Positions 11,649 to 21,960 of a DNA stretch of 64,000 bases are shown piece by piece. A model generated the notes under the pieces. That model was not told where the DNA came from. It worked only from the letters and a program-made list of their open reading frames with translations, and did not search any database. Each line of letters starts with the position of its first letter. Position 1 is the stretch's first letter. The position numbers and the translations under genes are program-made. This DNA is from Channa striata (Eukaryota > Chordata > Actinopteri > Anabantiformes > Channidae), in contig CM065189.1 of assembly GCA_033026295.1 (NCBI GenBank), positions 1,206,377-1,270,376 of the forward strand. The letters are read 5' to 3'.

Positions 11649-12866
11649 ATGGAGGACCAGGACGGAGCAGAGCTCTGCTTTCCACAACTCCTCAATGGCT
11701 CCTGCAGGAAACCAGAGATCAGTCTGTCTGACGCTGTCCTCATGTATTTGCTGTTCTTTATCTCTGTGTTCACTGTGTCTCTCAACCTTCTTGTCATCAT
11801 CTCAGTCTCCCACTTCAGGCAGAGATAAACTCGGCAAAACTTACAACTGATTATTTTTCATAATTATTAACAGTCTAATTTACAAGAAAATGTTTGTGTG
11901 TTAATAACTTTTCAAGCTGACACCAGACGTATTGTCAGCTTTTTGGAAGGTTAAATGTCCAGATGAGCCACATGTAAGACATATGACTCTACATGAATGT
12001 GGCATATTACATTAATGTCTTTGTCTCCCTGCAGGCAGCTGCACACACCCACCAACCTCCTCCTCCTCTCTCTGGCTGTGTCAGATTTCTTCTTTGGTTT
12101 TGAGGCAATGTTAGAAGCTAAGCGACAAACCACCTGTTGGTTTCTTGGTGATGTCATGTGTTCATTACACGGTTATTTGAGCTCGATCTTTATCTCTGCC
12201 TCAGTAGGGGAAATGGTTTTCATATCGGTCGACCGCTACGTGGCAATTTGTGACCCTTTGCATTACCCCATCATAGTCACTGTGAGCAGGGTTAAAATGT
12301 GTGTTTGCATGTGTTGGGTCATTTCTGTTGTTTACAATGGTCATTATTGTCGGTATAATCTGGCTAAACCAGGTGGGTTTAATTCCTGTAATGGCGAGTG
12401 TGTGATTGCCAGTGAATACACTGAAGGACTTGTTGACACAGTTTTATCATTTATTGTGCCAGTCGCTTTGATCATAATTCTGTACATGAGAGTGTTTGTT
12501 GTGGCTGTGTCTCAGGCTCGTGCCATGCGCTCTCATGTCGCAGCCGTCACACTCCAACATTCAGGGATTGAAACTAAGAAATCGGAGCTGAAAGCAGCCA
12601 GGACTCTGGGTGTTGTTGTAGTTGTGTTTTTAATATGTTACAGCTCACCTTACTGTTTCTACCTTTTACAAGTTGTCACTTATGGTTATTTACCTGCCGT
12701 CCCTGGTGTCTTTCTGCTGGGTATCAGCCCATTTCTGAACCCTGTGATTTATGCCTTGTTCTACCCGTGGTTTAGAAAATCTATCAGACTCATTTGTCTC
12801 TTCAGATCCTGCAGCCTGGCTCCCGTGAGACCAACATGCTGTAAACAGACACTGTGCAGTGACTGA
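11649..12866 (+). CDS. trace amine-associated receptor-like GPCR, two exons (class III-like TAAR)
   Basis: Exon 1 is 11,649-11,818 and exon 2 is 12,035-12,866, giving 333 residues, normal for a TAAR. It is a seven-transmembrane olfactory/amine receptor expected to couple to a Gs/Golf-type protein at the cell surface. Visible landmarks are an N-glycosylation site at N16, N46 (1.50), LAVSD with D74 (2.50), C99 (3.25), D123-R-Y (3.49-3.51) with VAICDPLHYP after it, W151 (4.50), P199 (5.50), P262 in TM6, and N292-P-V-I-Y (7.49-7.53). YALFYPWFRKS follows, close to the TAAR fingerprint end. Position 3.32 is S106, not the Asp of classical amine receptors, while 5.42 is D191. That is the non-classical amine site known in fish class III TAARs. 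The Trp of the TM6 toggle is absent. The Met was chosen because family-like sequence starts there. Confidence 0.85.
11819..12034 (+). other. 216-bp intron of the TAAR-like gene, GC-AG boundary
   Basis: The intron falls between the end of TM1 and TM2, within codon R57 (AG|G). The acceptor is TTTGTCTCCCTGCAG. The donor reads CTTCAG|GCAGAG: there is no GT at or near the required phase, so this is either a GC-AG intron or a T-to-C decayed donor. Unspliced reading stops at 11,826-11,828. The word AGGCAG occurs at both exon edges. Confidence 0.7.
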
Positions 12867-12943
12867 AATGTGATCTGCTCTATGGACAGAGAAATTCATT
12901 TGTACATGTCCTTCACTAAGTGAATTCACAAATCAGTGAACAT

Positions 12944-13120
12944 GTGCAGTTCTTAAAGTTGTTTGTGTCTGATAATATGTTGTATTTGATGCTTCATTTT
13001 TTCCAGTTATGTTCCTTATTATCAGTAACCAGTCACACACATTCCCTGCTGCAGATATTGAACCTGTGTTATTTCCTGTTTCTCATTCAGCTTCTGTTAT
13101 ATGGAACTAATAAGAAGTAA
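12944..13120 (+). repeat. TAAR 3'-flank direct repeat, copy 1
   Basis: The sequence from GCAGTTCTTAAAGTTGT to CTAATAAGAAGTAA matches 13,319-13,442 in order (AACCAGTCAC, CTGCTGCAGAT, AACCTGTGT, TTTCTCATTCA, CTTCTG, AATAAGAAGTAA). It lies 80 bp after the TAAR stop, probably in or past its 3' UTR. Confidence 0.7.
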
Positions 13121-13318
13121 ACTTTAAAAATGACAAATATGATATAAAATTTGTCACTTTACAAGGTTAAACACATTTTGATTAGATCCCTGATAAACAT
13201 GATACCTTATGAAATATAACTGAAAATGGTCGGTGATGTTGGGCCAATTTCATGACAAATTTATGCAAAAAAACAAAAATAAAAACCGTGATATACAGTC
13301 AAAAATCTGTCAAATTTT

Positions 13319-13442
13319 TGCAGATCTTAAAGTTGTTATAACCAGTCACGCTCACTGCTGCAGATGTTTAACCTGTGTATTTTCAGTCTGACTCGTGTTT
13401 CTCATTCAACTTCTGGTTACGTTTCCCCTAAATAAGAAGTAA
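13319..13442 (+). repeat. TAAR 3'-flank direct repeat, copy 2
   Basis: Diverged, shorter copy of 12,944-13,120. It suggests an old local duplication of the receptor's 3' flank, of the kind that accompanies tandem TAAR expansion. Confidence 0.7.
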
Positions 13443-13739
13443 CTATTGCAAATAAAATAAGATATTTCCAGAAGAAAATGCACAGTGAACTCTTCAATGC
13501 TGAAATGACCTTAGAGCTTTCTACTTTCTAAAAAGTAGATGAAAGTTTAAAATGTTTCTGAACAAAAAAGTTACACTTGAAGCTGTAGCCTAAGGCTGCA
13601 GTTGTGTGGTAGTGAATATATGCAGAAATACTAATAGTAGATTAGTGGTTTAGGATCCAGAAGGCTGCAGAACAGAATCCAGTTCTGAATCTGTAATGGT
13701 TACCGTAACTAGATACTGTAACCAAAGAAACTGTAACTA

Positions 13740-14350
13740 GTGGACGCAAAAGCAGAAGCTGAGACACCCAGAGAGTGCAACAAGTTTATTTGCACATGAA
13801 ATAGGTATAAATTATCACACGAACTACAGATCCTATGACGCTTAGCACACAGATCTGTGCTCTAACAAAACTCTCTCAAAGGTTTAACAATAATAACTCA
13901 ACAGTATGAACCTAAAGGCACAGATCTGTGCTCTAACAAAACTCTCTCAAAAGCTATAACAATGTTAACTCACAAAGCAGCATGAACTCAAAGGCAGAGA
14001 CGCCCACACTCAAAGGCTATAACAAAAACCTGAACTACCAAAATTATCTACAGACTCACGACCTGTGTTAAGGGCTGGAGATTGGGAAAGGCTGAACGAG
14101 ATCAGGGAGCCGTGCCAGAACTAACCAGGACACACTAGCAACCCCAAAACTAAATGCAAGGCCTTAAATAAAAACATGCATTGGTAGTGATGATGATGAT
14201 GATGAAAGGCAAACTGTGAGTGCACTGGTAACCAGCAGAGGAACAGAGGGATGCTGCAGGGACACACATAAAACAGAGAAATGAATGCCTATATACAAGT
14301 TAAGAGCAGTGAACAACTAAAAGGGGACAAAAAGCACCTAACTTATAACA
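13740..14350 (-). repeat. dispersed repeat family R1, copy in inverted orientation
   Basis: The reverse complement matches 17,150-17,610 in order: the TAGTTTTGGGGTTGCTAGTG word (from 14,130-14,150), GGTCGTGAGTCT (14,054), TTTTGTTATAGCC and TCTGCCTTTGA (about 13,990-14,020). Inside is a 71-bp tandem duplication: CACAGATCTGTGCTCTAAC occurs at 13,848 and 13,919. A GAT trinucleotide run sits near 14,190. No ORF. Probably a non-autonomous transposon; termini not determined. Confidence 0.6.
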
Positions 14351-15639
14351 GAATCCTGTATCTGGCCGGGCAGCTGTGGCTCAGATAAATGCATAAGTTG
14401 CAGAGGAGTGTTCAATAACTTTGTGAAACACTGGATCAAACACCTAATTATTTTGCTCTTTGGTAACTTTGAAGTCGAGTAGATTAACTCATGATTTTTC
14501 TATGCTCATTTCTCTTCAAGTTTTATCTATGCCAAGTTTAACTTTTGCTCAAGTAAGAGACTTAACCGACTTAACCTAAACTTTATCACTGAATGACATT
14601 AGGGCCAATTATTGAATTTGGTTGCGGTTATAGATCTTGAGGACCTCTCCAGAGTTTCAGACCCTGCCTACGTACCTCTTGTCCCCAAGGAGTGCTTTAG
14701 AAATAAAGCTGATTTGACGTATTCCTTTGGTGACAGAAGTCAGGGATCCCTCATCTGCAAAGAAACCACCTCTGACATGTGACTCATTGATTCTTTCTGG
14801 TTATTTGATCATCTCTTATAACAGATCTGTTGCCCTAAATCAAAGATAAATTATTAATATGTGAGAATGTTTGCATCATCATTGTGATGCTCCAATGCGA
14901 GGCTTGTTATCAGTTTTCATATTGATAACTCTGTATAGCTACATCACAAAGAAACAGCTATGTGTACACAACAGGTTTGTGCGTCATGGCCACAGCTAAT
15001 TTAAATCACAATGCAAAGATGTAAGATTCTGTTCATTTGTGCTATGAAAAAATGAACCAAACTCAACACAGAAACATCAGGTCACAAGACTACTGCACTA
15101 CTGTAAACACAATTAGTTTATGAAATATGATTGTGGACCTCTGGCAGTCTCTCTCGGCAGTGGACATACAGGCTGGACGGCAGCTAATGTTAACACATGA
15201 TAGTTTCTCAGTCAAATACTCATTCCACAGATCTCTTACTTATCACTTCATCTTTGTTTGAGCCAAACTAATGTTAGCATAACGTTAGCTTAACTATTAA
15301 ACTAATGTGAACATAACCACAGGCTAGTAACCAGCTGTAACACTGAACTATGTGCCAGCGTTAGCATTGCATAATTGCGAGTAGCATCTAACATTGCTAC
15401 ATAATAAACATATTTACCTCGTGCAGGTGCCACGTGTCCGTTATCTGATCAAAACCCTAATGGCCATTAGGAGAATCATGAGAAACCAAATATCTGGTTC
15501 AATAACCTAAGCTGAAAACTACAAACTTTTCTACCATATTAACATGCTGTACAGCCCAGAATGCCGACAAACAGCTATTACACTTAAATGGTAAGTTTTA
15601 AACCATCTCATGTCAAAGTTGGGACTCTGGATCCACAAG
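14351..15639. other. no recognisable gene
   Basis: A+T-rich intergenic sequence with no open frame of note and no repeat family recognised. Confidence 0.5.
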
Positions 15640-16160
15640 TACAGGACTCATGAGGAAGTTTTTCTTGACAATGGCAGTACACAGAAATGGATGACAGAAC
15701 AACAGATCAGCAGACAGGCAGGTGACAGGTGAGATGCAGGCCCAGCCAGGAAACATGAACAGCCAGGCCACGAGATGAGCAGGAAGGCAACCAGAAGAGC
15801 AGGCAGACAAACTAGGTGAGTACCAAGAAAGTAGTGGATTAGCAGGTAGATTGACAGATGACGGCAAGTTAACAGGCAGGTTTACCGGTGGACAGGTGAC
15901 CAGGCAAGCAGAGTGCCAAGGTCCAAAATGTAATATAGAAATGGCTTGAAAGCTTCCTGTACTGCTGTAGAGCAGTTATGCAGAGAGATAATCTGGCAGA
16001 AAGCTGTGGTCAAGTCCAGATATAAATAGGCAGGGTGAACAGGTGAAAGCTGTGGAGGCGAGTGATTGGTGGTGAAGCTGGCAGAGTAACCAAGGAGCAG
16101 GAAGTGGGAGTGGCAGTCCGGGAGGAAGTGGAGATGAGGGCTGAATCTTGACACAATAGC
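15640..16160. repeat. CAG-rich degenerate repeat
   Basis: Loose recurrence of GCAGACAGGCAGGTGACAGG-like words with AGCAGG and CAGGCAAGCAG variants over about 500 bp. Open frames on the - strand here only reflect the skewed composition. Confidence 0.45.
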
Positions 16161-16199
16161 CATATTTTTATTAACCCTTTGGTAGAATTATTTCAACTC

Positions 16200-17000
16200 A
16201 ACATCGCGCCTCCACACGGCCCTGTTTCGGACTGGACAAAAGCGCCTCTGTAAGTCGGCTCACCCACCAGCAGAACCAGATGACAGTATCGTGAGCTCGC
16301 CATCTAACCAAGTGAACGCTCGTGTGGGCCGGGAAATCTTTGCAGCGACAGCGGATCCTCGCTCTGATAGCTTGCCTGTTAACAGAACCGAGGCGGTCCT
16401 TCCTGCTCTACAAAGAACCGGTACCAACTGACGCCTAACTTGGCAGAACAACCTGCAGCAGCTCAAAGGCAAGACTAAAACCTCTTATTTATCAAAAGTC
16501 TGGTTTCCACACATAGTCACTAGAGCAATGGAAGCTTTTCTAAAGTCAAAGTATCTTTTCCCATTACTTAGGGTAAATAGTAACTAGATTCTTTTCCTCT
16601 AGCCCATAATTACACATTACACTTACGAACCCGATCGTTCAACTGTTTACCTACAATTGCTTTTTTCATGTTTTAATGTGCATTAATTCATTAATTATGT
16701 TCCACGTATACATATGCGCATTCATATCAATCTATATTTTCTTTAGTTGTAGATTAATAAATAACTGAAAAGAGCTGGTTCTTTGTTCACCTTTCTTCGG
16801 AGAAAGAAACAAAGTCACTGAAACGAAAATAACTCATGATGATAGACTGAACTTGGGTAAATTAAAGTCAATCCTATTGTTGACTTAACTTGATTGTTTC
16901 TGGTGTGGACCATTGGCGATCGGTCATATTTTAATCATAGCTTGGTTTGGCTTAAAGATCCTGGTGCCCCTTAGAGGAAATTAATGCTTATGCATTATTA
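16200..17000 (+). repeat. dispersed repeat family R2, + copy (possible LTR-element leader)
   Basis: Collinear with the reverse complement of 20,765-21,460. Shared words are CAATCCTCGCTCTG or GGATCCTCGCTCTG, CCGGTACCAAC or GCGGTACCGAC, CTGCAGCAGCTCAAAGGCAA or CTGCAGCTAAAGGCAA, ATAAATAACTGAAAAGAGCTGGTTC, and finally CTGGTGCCCCTTAGAGGAAAT. No ORF is kept. See the - copy for the LTR suggestion. Confidence 0.6.
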
Positions 17001-17019
17001 TCAAATTACATGTGTTGCA

Positions 17020-17085
17020 AATTGCTACGGTGACTTTGTTGTAAATTGGCGACATATGAATAAAATTGAATTGAATTGAAAATGG
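17020..17085 (+). mobile_element. L2-like LINE 3' tail
   Basis: TGACTTTGTTGTAAATTGGC followed by ATATGAATAAAATTGAA and a short TTGAA run. This is the same 3' end as the L2 copy at 7,003-7,070. The insertion is extremely short and 5'-truncated. Confidence 0.6.
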
Positions 17086-17149
17086 TAAAGAAATTATTTA
17101 TTTATTTATTTCACACCATTTTCAGATGGTGTTTCTAACTGCTTTTTAA

Positions 17150-17610
17150 TGTTATAGGGTTAGGTATAAATTAGGTGTTTTAGTTTTTCACTGCCCTTGT
17201 CCTTTTTTTTCTGTGTCTGTCTGTGATTTCCTTGCAATCGCCCTTTGCCTTTCATCTTCATCATTATCACCTTTTACCTTTCATATTCGTCTCACCTTTT
17301 GCCTTTCATCCTTGTCATCATCACCTTTTACCTGTGTTGAGTTTTGGGGTTGCTAGTGTGTCATGGTCCATTCTGGTGCTTCTTCCTAATCCTTCCTTCC
17401 TTTCCTGATCTTCAGGCTTTGATACGGTCGTGAGTCTGTTCATAGTTCTAGTAGCTTTGTTAGTCTTCTTGTTTAGAGTAAATTTCACAAATTAAGTTTG
17501 TGATATTATTCTCCTCTGTTAGATTGCGTTTCTGTTGTAGTGTTAGTCATCTCATTAAGAGTGTATTTTGTTATAGTCTAAGTTTCTGCCTTTGACATAG
17601 TGTTGTTATA
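17150..17610 (+). repeat. dispersed repeat family R1, + copy
   Basis: Inverted relative to 13,740-14,350 and matching it over several ordered blocks (GTTTTGGGGTTGCTAGTGTG, ACGGTCGTGAGTCTG, TTTTGTTATAGTC, TTTCTGCCTTTGA). Includes CCTTTTACCTTTCAT-type short repeats at 17,230-17,330. Confidence 0.6.
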
Positions 17611-17639
17611 GAATTGTGTTCGTGAGGCTGGGAAAGGAT

Positions 17640-17985
17640 GTCTCTGAATCACTGACCATCAGCACTGGATCCCCCCAAGGCTGCAGCTGCTGCCCTCTGG
17701 CAAGAGGCTCCGGTCCATCAAGACCAGAACCTCACGCCACAAGAACACTTTCTTCCCCTCTGTCCCCAGTGAACACTGCCCCTCCGCCCAAGATACCCCG
17801 CCCTTTGCACATATTCACTTTTCTTACTTTTATTGTAATATTGTATTATAGTATTTGTGTAAATATTTCATGTTTCATATTTTTTTGTGCCATGCCTACA
17901 CCAAGACAAATTCCTAGTACTGTTAAGTGTCAAGTGTGCCTGGTAATAAACACTTTTCTGATTCTGTTTATCTCAAGTGTTTGAG
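17640..17985 (+). mobile_element. jockey-like LINE, 3' end with internal deletion
   Basis: ACTGGATCCCCCCAAGGCTG encodes the TGSPQGC of RT motif B, then joins directly to CTGCCCTCTGGCAAGAGGCT…, which encodes the ORF C-terminus (PSGKRLRSIKTRTSRHKN). A 3' UTR follows with ACACCAAGACAAATTCCTAG and GCCTGGTAATAAACACTTTT, ending in TCTGATTCTG. The central RT is lost. Confidence 0.65.
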
Positions 17986-18264
17986 CTGAGAATTCTAGTC
18001 TCAGGGGTACAGGTGCTAATTAATAACTGTATCCGTAGTACATGTATTAATAACCTTTTGCACTCTCAACATGTATCAGCTTCTGCTTTTGGGTCCTATA
18101 GTAACAGTATCAAGTAATGGTAACATTACATATAGTCCATCATTGTAAATTGAAATATTATTAGAAAATCATCAGACAAAAGAGAATTATGAGGAAATAC
18201 TGTTAAATATATTTATTAATAATATTATTTATTTACTAATAATATTAATATTTTTAGTCTTGTC

Positions 18265-18345
18265 TTTATTATGTAAAGTGCCTTGAGATGACTTTGCTGT
18301 GAATTGGTGCTATAGAAATTAAGTTGAATTGAATTCAATTAAATT
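18265..18345 (+). mobile_element. L2-like LINE 3' tail
   Basis: GTAAAGTGCCTTGAGATGAC, GAATTGGTGCTATAGAAATT and a TTGAATTGAATTC tail, the usual end of fish L2-like insertions. Confidence 0.65.
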
Positions 18346-18534
18346 AGTTTCATATTTAATTTTTTCTGTCTGTTCCCTTAAATGCTAAATTGCTAAATGC
18401 TTAAATGTATGTATTATTTATTCTTTTATGTGGTTTATTTGTCTTTATGTTTACATTTAGCACTTTGGCCAACTGTGATGTTTTTAAGGTGCTTTATGAA
18501 TCAAATTGGATTGGAGGAATTTAAAGATTTGTAC

Positions 18535-18655
18535 ACTGGAGAAACAGAAGGACGGCGAAAACATGCTAATTTCACACAAATAGGCCGCAATTTTGCAGGG
18601 AAACAAACCCGCAACCTTGTACTATGAGGCAGCAGCACTAATCACTCCACCACCT
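18535..18655 (-). mobile_element. tRNA-derived SINE
   Basis: On the - strand the head reads GGTGGAGTGATTAGTGCTGC then GCCTCATAGTACAAGGTTGC and GGGTTTGTTTCC. These are degenerate A-box (TGATTAGTGCTG) and B-box (GGTTGCGGGTTT) promoter blocks. A body with GTGTGAAATTAGCATGTTTT follows. This layout is shared by widespread vertebrate tRNA-derived SINEs. Termini not resolved. Confidence 0.6.
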
Positions 18656-19139
18656 GTACATTTTGGTGTATTAGCAAAATGTGGTGGCCTCCATCTTGGG
18701 AACCTTAAGACATCCAGTCTCCAACTGTATCTCCTACATTATATTTATTTGTAGTTATTGTGGAATTGAATATTTTTCCTCATTGCGCTACTGCTGTCCT
18801 TTAGGCTTTCACGAGGCTGTGAAAACCAGAATGCTTTTTAACTTTGAAACAGGTTAGTCTGATGTGACTGGACATACCTTATTGAACTGCTTTAATGTTT
18901 AATAGATGGGAGAAGCTGAGTGACAGAAATGGCTAATGAAGAGAAAATGTTGGTAAACCATTCAAAGGTTGTCTATGACTCTGTCCTTGAATTGAACTTT
19001 ACAAGACCTGGATAGTTATGAATAATTATAGTAACAAAAAAATGCTTATCCCTTCAGGGGACATCACAGCAGAGCAGCAGTGTTTCACACATTGATTCTG
19101 CATGTGTTTTTATCCCAAATGTCCTTCCTAAAGTAACCC

Positions 19140-19260
19140 TCTCATTGTATCTCGGCTCAAAAAAAGCTGCAAGGTGGCCCTTGTTGGCTGGGTGGGGTAG
19201 GATTCAAACCCACTCTAACCCAACCCAATGCTTACCATTGGGCAACAAGGCACACACTAC
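19140..19260 (-). mobile_element. possible tRNA-derived SINE head
   Basis: On the - strand, GCCCAATGGTAAGCATTGGG resembles an A box and GGGTTTGAATCCTACC a B box, about 20 nt apart. It could be a tRNA-like SINE 5' region. No intact cloverleaf could be drawn, so it is not called a tRNA gene. Confidence 0.35.
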
Positions 19261-19439
19261 AATCACACAGAGATGAATCAAATTATGTCTTCAACTGTGT
19301 TGGACCTGTTCTCTTCTCTGTAGCAGTCTACTTTACAAGGATGATCCGGCTCAAGCAGTTTAGATGAAGTCTGGCTAAGGGCACTGTTTGATTTACATTA
19401 TTTACACTGCAATAACTGCTGTGTATCATCTCCTAGTAC

Positions 19440-19712
19440 AGCATCATCCTAATCGACCACTTTGGTCTCAGAATGCAGGCCTACTTGTGGTTCCCAGAAT
19501 TTCCCAGAAGCTCCTCTCCTGTGGGCAGGCGTCCACAGACCACATGGTTGAAGTGTCTTTGGGCAAGATATTGAACCCCAAGTTGCTCCCGGTGGGTCAG
19601 ATGAGCTCCATGAATTTTAGCCTTTGCCATTGTGTGTGTGTACAAAATTACTAAGTCAGTTTGGATAAAAGCATCTGCCAAATGACCAAATGTAAATGTA
19701 AATGTATTATTT
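19440..19712 (+). mobile_element. interspersed repeat with GATAAAAGCATCTGCC tail
   Basis: Ends in CAGTTTGGATAAAAGCATCT, then GCCAAATGACCAAATG and (TAAATG)n. This tail is shared by a very common class of fish interspersed repeats. Family not assigned. Confidence 0.5.
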
Positions 19713-19744
19713 GTGTACACATTTCAAGTTCGTTGTGTGTCACA

Positions 19745-19880
19745 CCTTTGTACTTTAACTTTTCTGCAGATTTTATATTTGCACCTGACACCAAGACAAA
19801 CTCCTAGTACTTTTAAATGTTCTTAATTGTGCTTGGCAGAAAAGTTTTCTGATTCAGATTCTGATCTGAACTCAGATTCT
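19745..19880 (+). mobile_element. jockey-like LINE 3' UTR tail
   Basis: ACACCAAGACAAACTCCTAG, GTGCTTGGCAGAAAAGTTTT and a CTGATTCAGATTCTGAT tail match the 3' end at 17,890-17,975. Confidence 0.55.
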
Positions 19881-19904
19881 GAACTTAATATGGTGTGTGA
19901 CGAG

Positions 19905-20420
19905 ATTATCTAGAGCCTTGACTCAGAGTAGAGTGGAGAGTTCCTCAACTTCCAGGCCCAACAGACGTACTAGAGTCTCATCAATAAAATAAGCGTTGGA
20001 GGAGGAGTCAATGAAGGCAGGAGCGAGTGGACCAGTGATGAGGGCCGGAACCTTGGGTCACTGCAGAGAGTGCAACAATGAATAATGGCTTGTCTGGGCC
20101 TCCCTGTCAGCTGACAAACTCAGTTGTTTAACGGACACTGACGAACTTCAGTTAGTTGTCATTGCCATTCACTGGCCGGAAGTTAAGATCTCCCAACCTG
20201 CATCAGCTCCTCGATAGGCGGTTGACTCGGCTTAACTGGCTGATAGACTGGTGGCAGGAAGCAAACCAGAGGAGGATCCATGGAGCACCTCTCAGAATCT
20301 GAGTGCCTCTGTAAGTGTCAATCCTTGTTATCATTGGACGCTGCCAACCTAATTAAACCCAACAGGGAAGTGGGTAGATTACGTGCCACCAACTCCCATT
20401 CCACAGTTCCTCAATCCAGA
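19905..20420 (-). pseudogene. Ty3/gypsy gag-protease fragment
   Basis: On the - strand a 36-codon frame (about 20,027-19,919) reads APAFIDSSSNAYFIDETLVR then LLGLEVEELS. This matches the start of gypsy-type retropepsin (usually DSGA.GNFID); here the DSG is DSS. Upstream, ELMQVGRS-like and a degraded CCHC-like stretch fit gag before the protease, but frames are broken by stops. No RT or integrase is nearby. The fragment is short and decayed. Confidence 0.5.
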
Positions 20421-20764
20421 CTCCTGCCTGTGAGTAGTGAGATGGTATAAGCTATCTTGCAATGCTCCATGGGGTACGTTTGGGGCTGTAGCTCAAATAA
20501 AAGTGATAACGCAGAAACAAATGAGCGACACTTGCTGGCTTCTCTGGAGAAACGCTCTGGAGGTACAATCTTACACTCAGGGGAACGAAACACTAGACAG
20601 GCTAAGCGCTTGTTCAAAATGGTCACACAACGAGTCTAATTTACAAGCATTCCCTTCTACTCACTGCTGTGTTTGACTAAATTAGGTCTCATGCAATTGC
20701 CACAAGCCTGAACACGTTGTGTATCAGCTTAATCCCTAGTTGGCTAGAGTGTAGCGAACTCAAA

Positions 20765-21960
20765 CGCATTAATTTCCTCGAATTTAGGGGCACCAGATTT
20801 GTTGAGCCGAATCACGCTATGAATTATTATATTATCTGAACCGTTGATGGTCCAAAGTGACAAATAGAATTAAGTAAGCAACAATTTAACCCAAAACCAG
20901 TCTATGTCATGAATTCTTTACCGTATCAGTGACTTGTCTGCTTATCTGAAGGACAAACACAGAACCAGTTCTTTTCAATTATTTATTACTCTACTACTAC
21001 AGGGAATATAGATGAATGGGAATATGTATATGGATATAAGTAATGAATGAACAAATGAACAGATTACTAACATGAAACAACCAATTATAAATGAATAGAT
21101 AAATGAACCAAATGTGCATATAGGTGTGATAATTTTGGGACCAGAATGACGAAGGATAATTGCTATTCAGTTCTAATTAACGGAAGAAATGCTTGTAATT
21201 TTAGAAAGGGCTCCCTTATTTTAGAGACTGTTCAGACCCCAGGCTTTCATGAAATAGAGAGGTATTTCTTTTGCCTTTAGCTGCAGCAGACGTTCTGCTG
21301 TACTCGGCACAAGTCGGTACCGCTCCGCGGCCGAAGGGCGAGATGTGGTTCCTCGTCACCGGCAGGATCGCTCCCAGAGCGAGGATTGTCCGTCTCACAG
21401 TTGTCGCGGTTTTGTGCGGCCTGAACAATGGCACCTGGTCAGCTGGGCAACTCGGATCAAAGTTGGAGGAATCCGAAGTCTGTTGGTCGTCTCAGTCTCA
21501 GTTCAATTTTGTAAAAAGGGAACGGCTGGAACCCAGATATTGGCTAAGCCAATTCAGTCAATTGTAAAAAAGGCAAAATAGAATATTGAATAAAAATCTT
21601 GGCGAGGTTTGGTGGGAATAGTGAGATTGTCTACTTATTCGTACAAACAAAAATCAAAGTTTACTTGGAATTTAGGTTTCAAGAGGATGTTACAAAAACT
21701 TATAATTATCTATATATAACGAGAGTTTGTCTCGTCACACAAAGAAAATCTAAATGGAGAGTTAGGTAAAAATTGCGTTGTCGACTTACGCAAAAGAAGA
21801 ATAAAGAAAAAGCGAGTAGAAATGAGCGGCCGAAGGGAGTGCGCAGATGAAGCGCGAATTGAAGAAGAATTCAAAAGAAGAGAGCGAACAAAGGGAATCT
21901 CTTCTTTTTATACCTGGGTGTTACGTGAGTTTCAAAGAGAGAGGTGTGCTCGCCTGTAAT
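20765..21960 (-). repeat. dispersed repeat family R2, - copy with promoter-like end (possible LTR)
   Basis: 20,765-21,460 is the inverted partner of 16,200-17,000. It continues to about 21,960, where the - strand has a TATA-like box at 21,905-21,912, with a pyrimidine-rich leader downstream. The last conserved block on the - strand is CTGGTGCCCCTAAATTCGAG. A TGG just after a possible LTR end would fit a primer binding site, but the LTR boundary is not established. It could equally be another kind of non-autonomous element. Confidence 0.45.
21905..21912 (-). promoter_or_regulatory. TATA-like box in R2 repeat
   Basis: TATAAAAA within GGTATAAAAAGAAG on the - strand, upstream of the conserved R2 leader. 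Confidence 0.35.

Noticed and set aside
15613..16163. Two - strand open frames in the CAG-rich stretch
   Set aside because: Skewed composition removes stops; no conserved motif.
19140..19260. A functional tRNA gene
   Set aside because: Only A-box and B-box-like words are visible and no cloverleaf could be drawn; treated as a possible SINE head.
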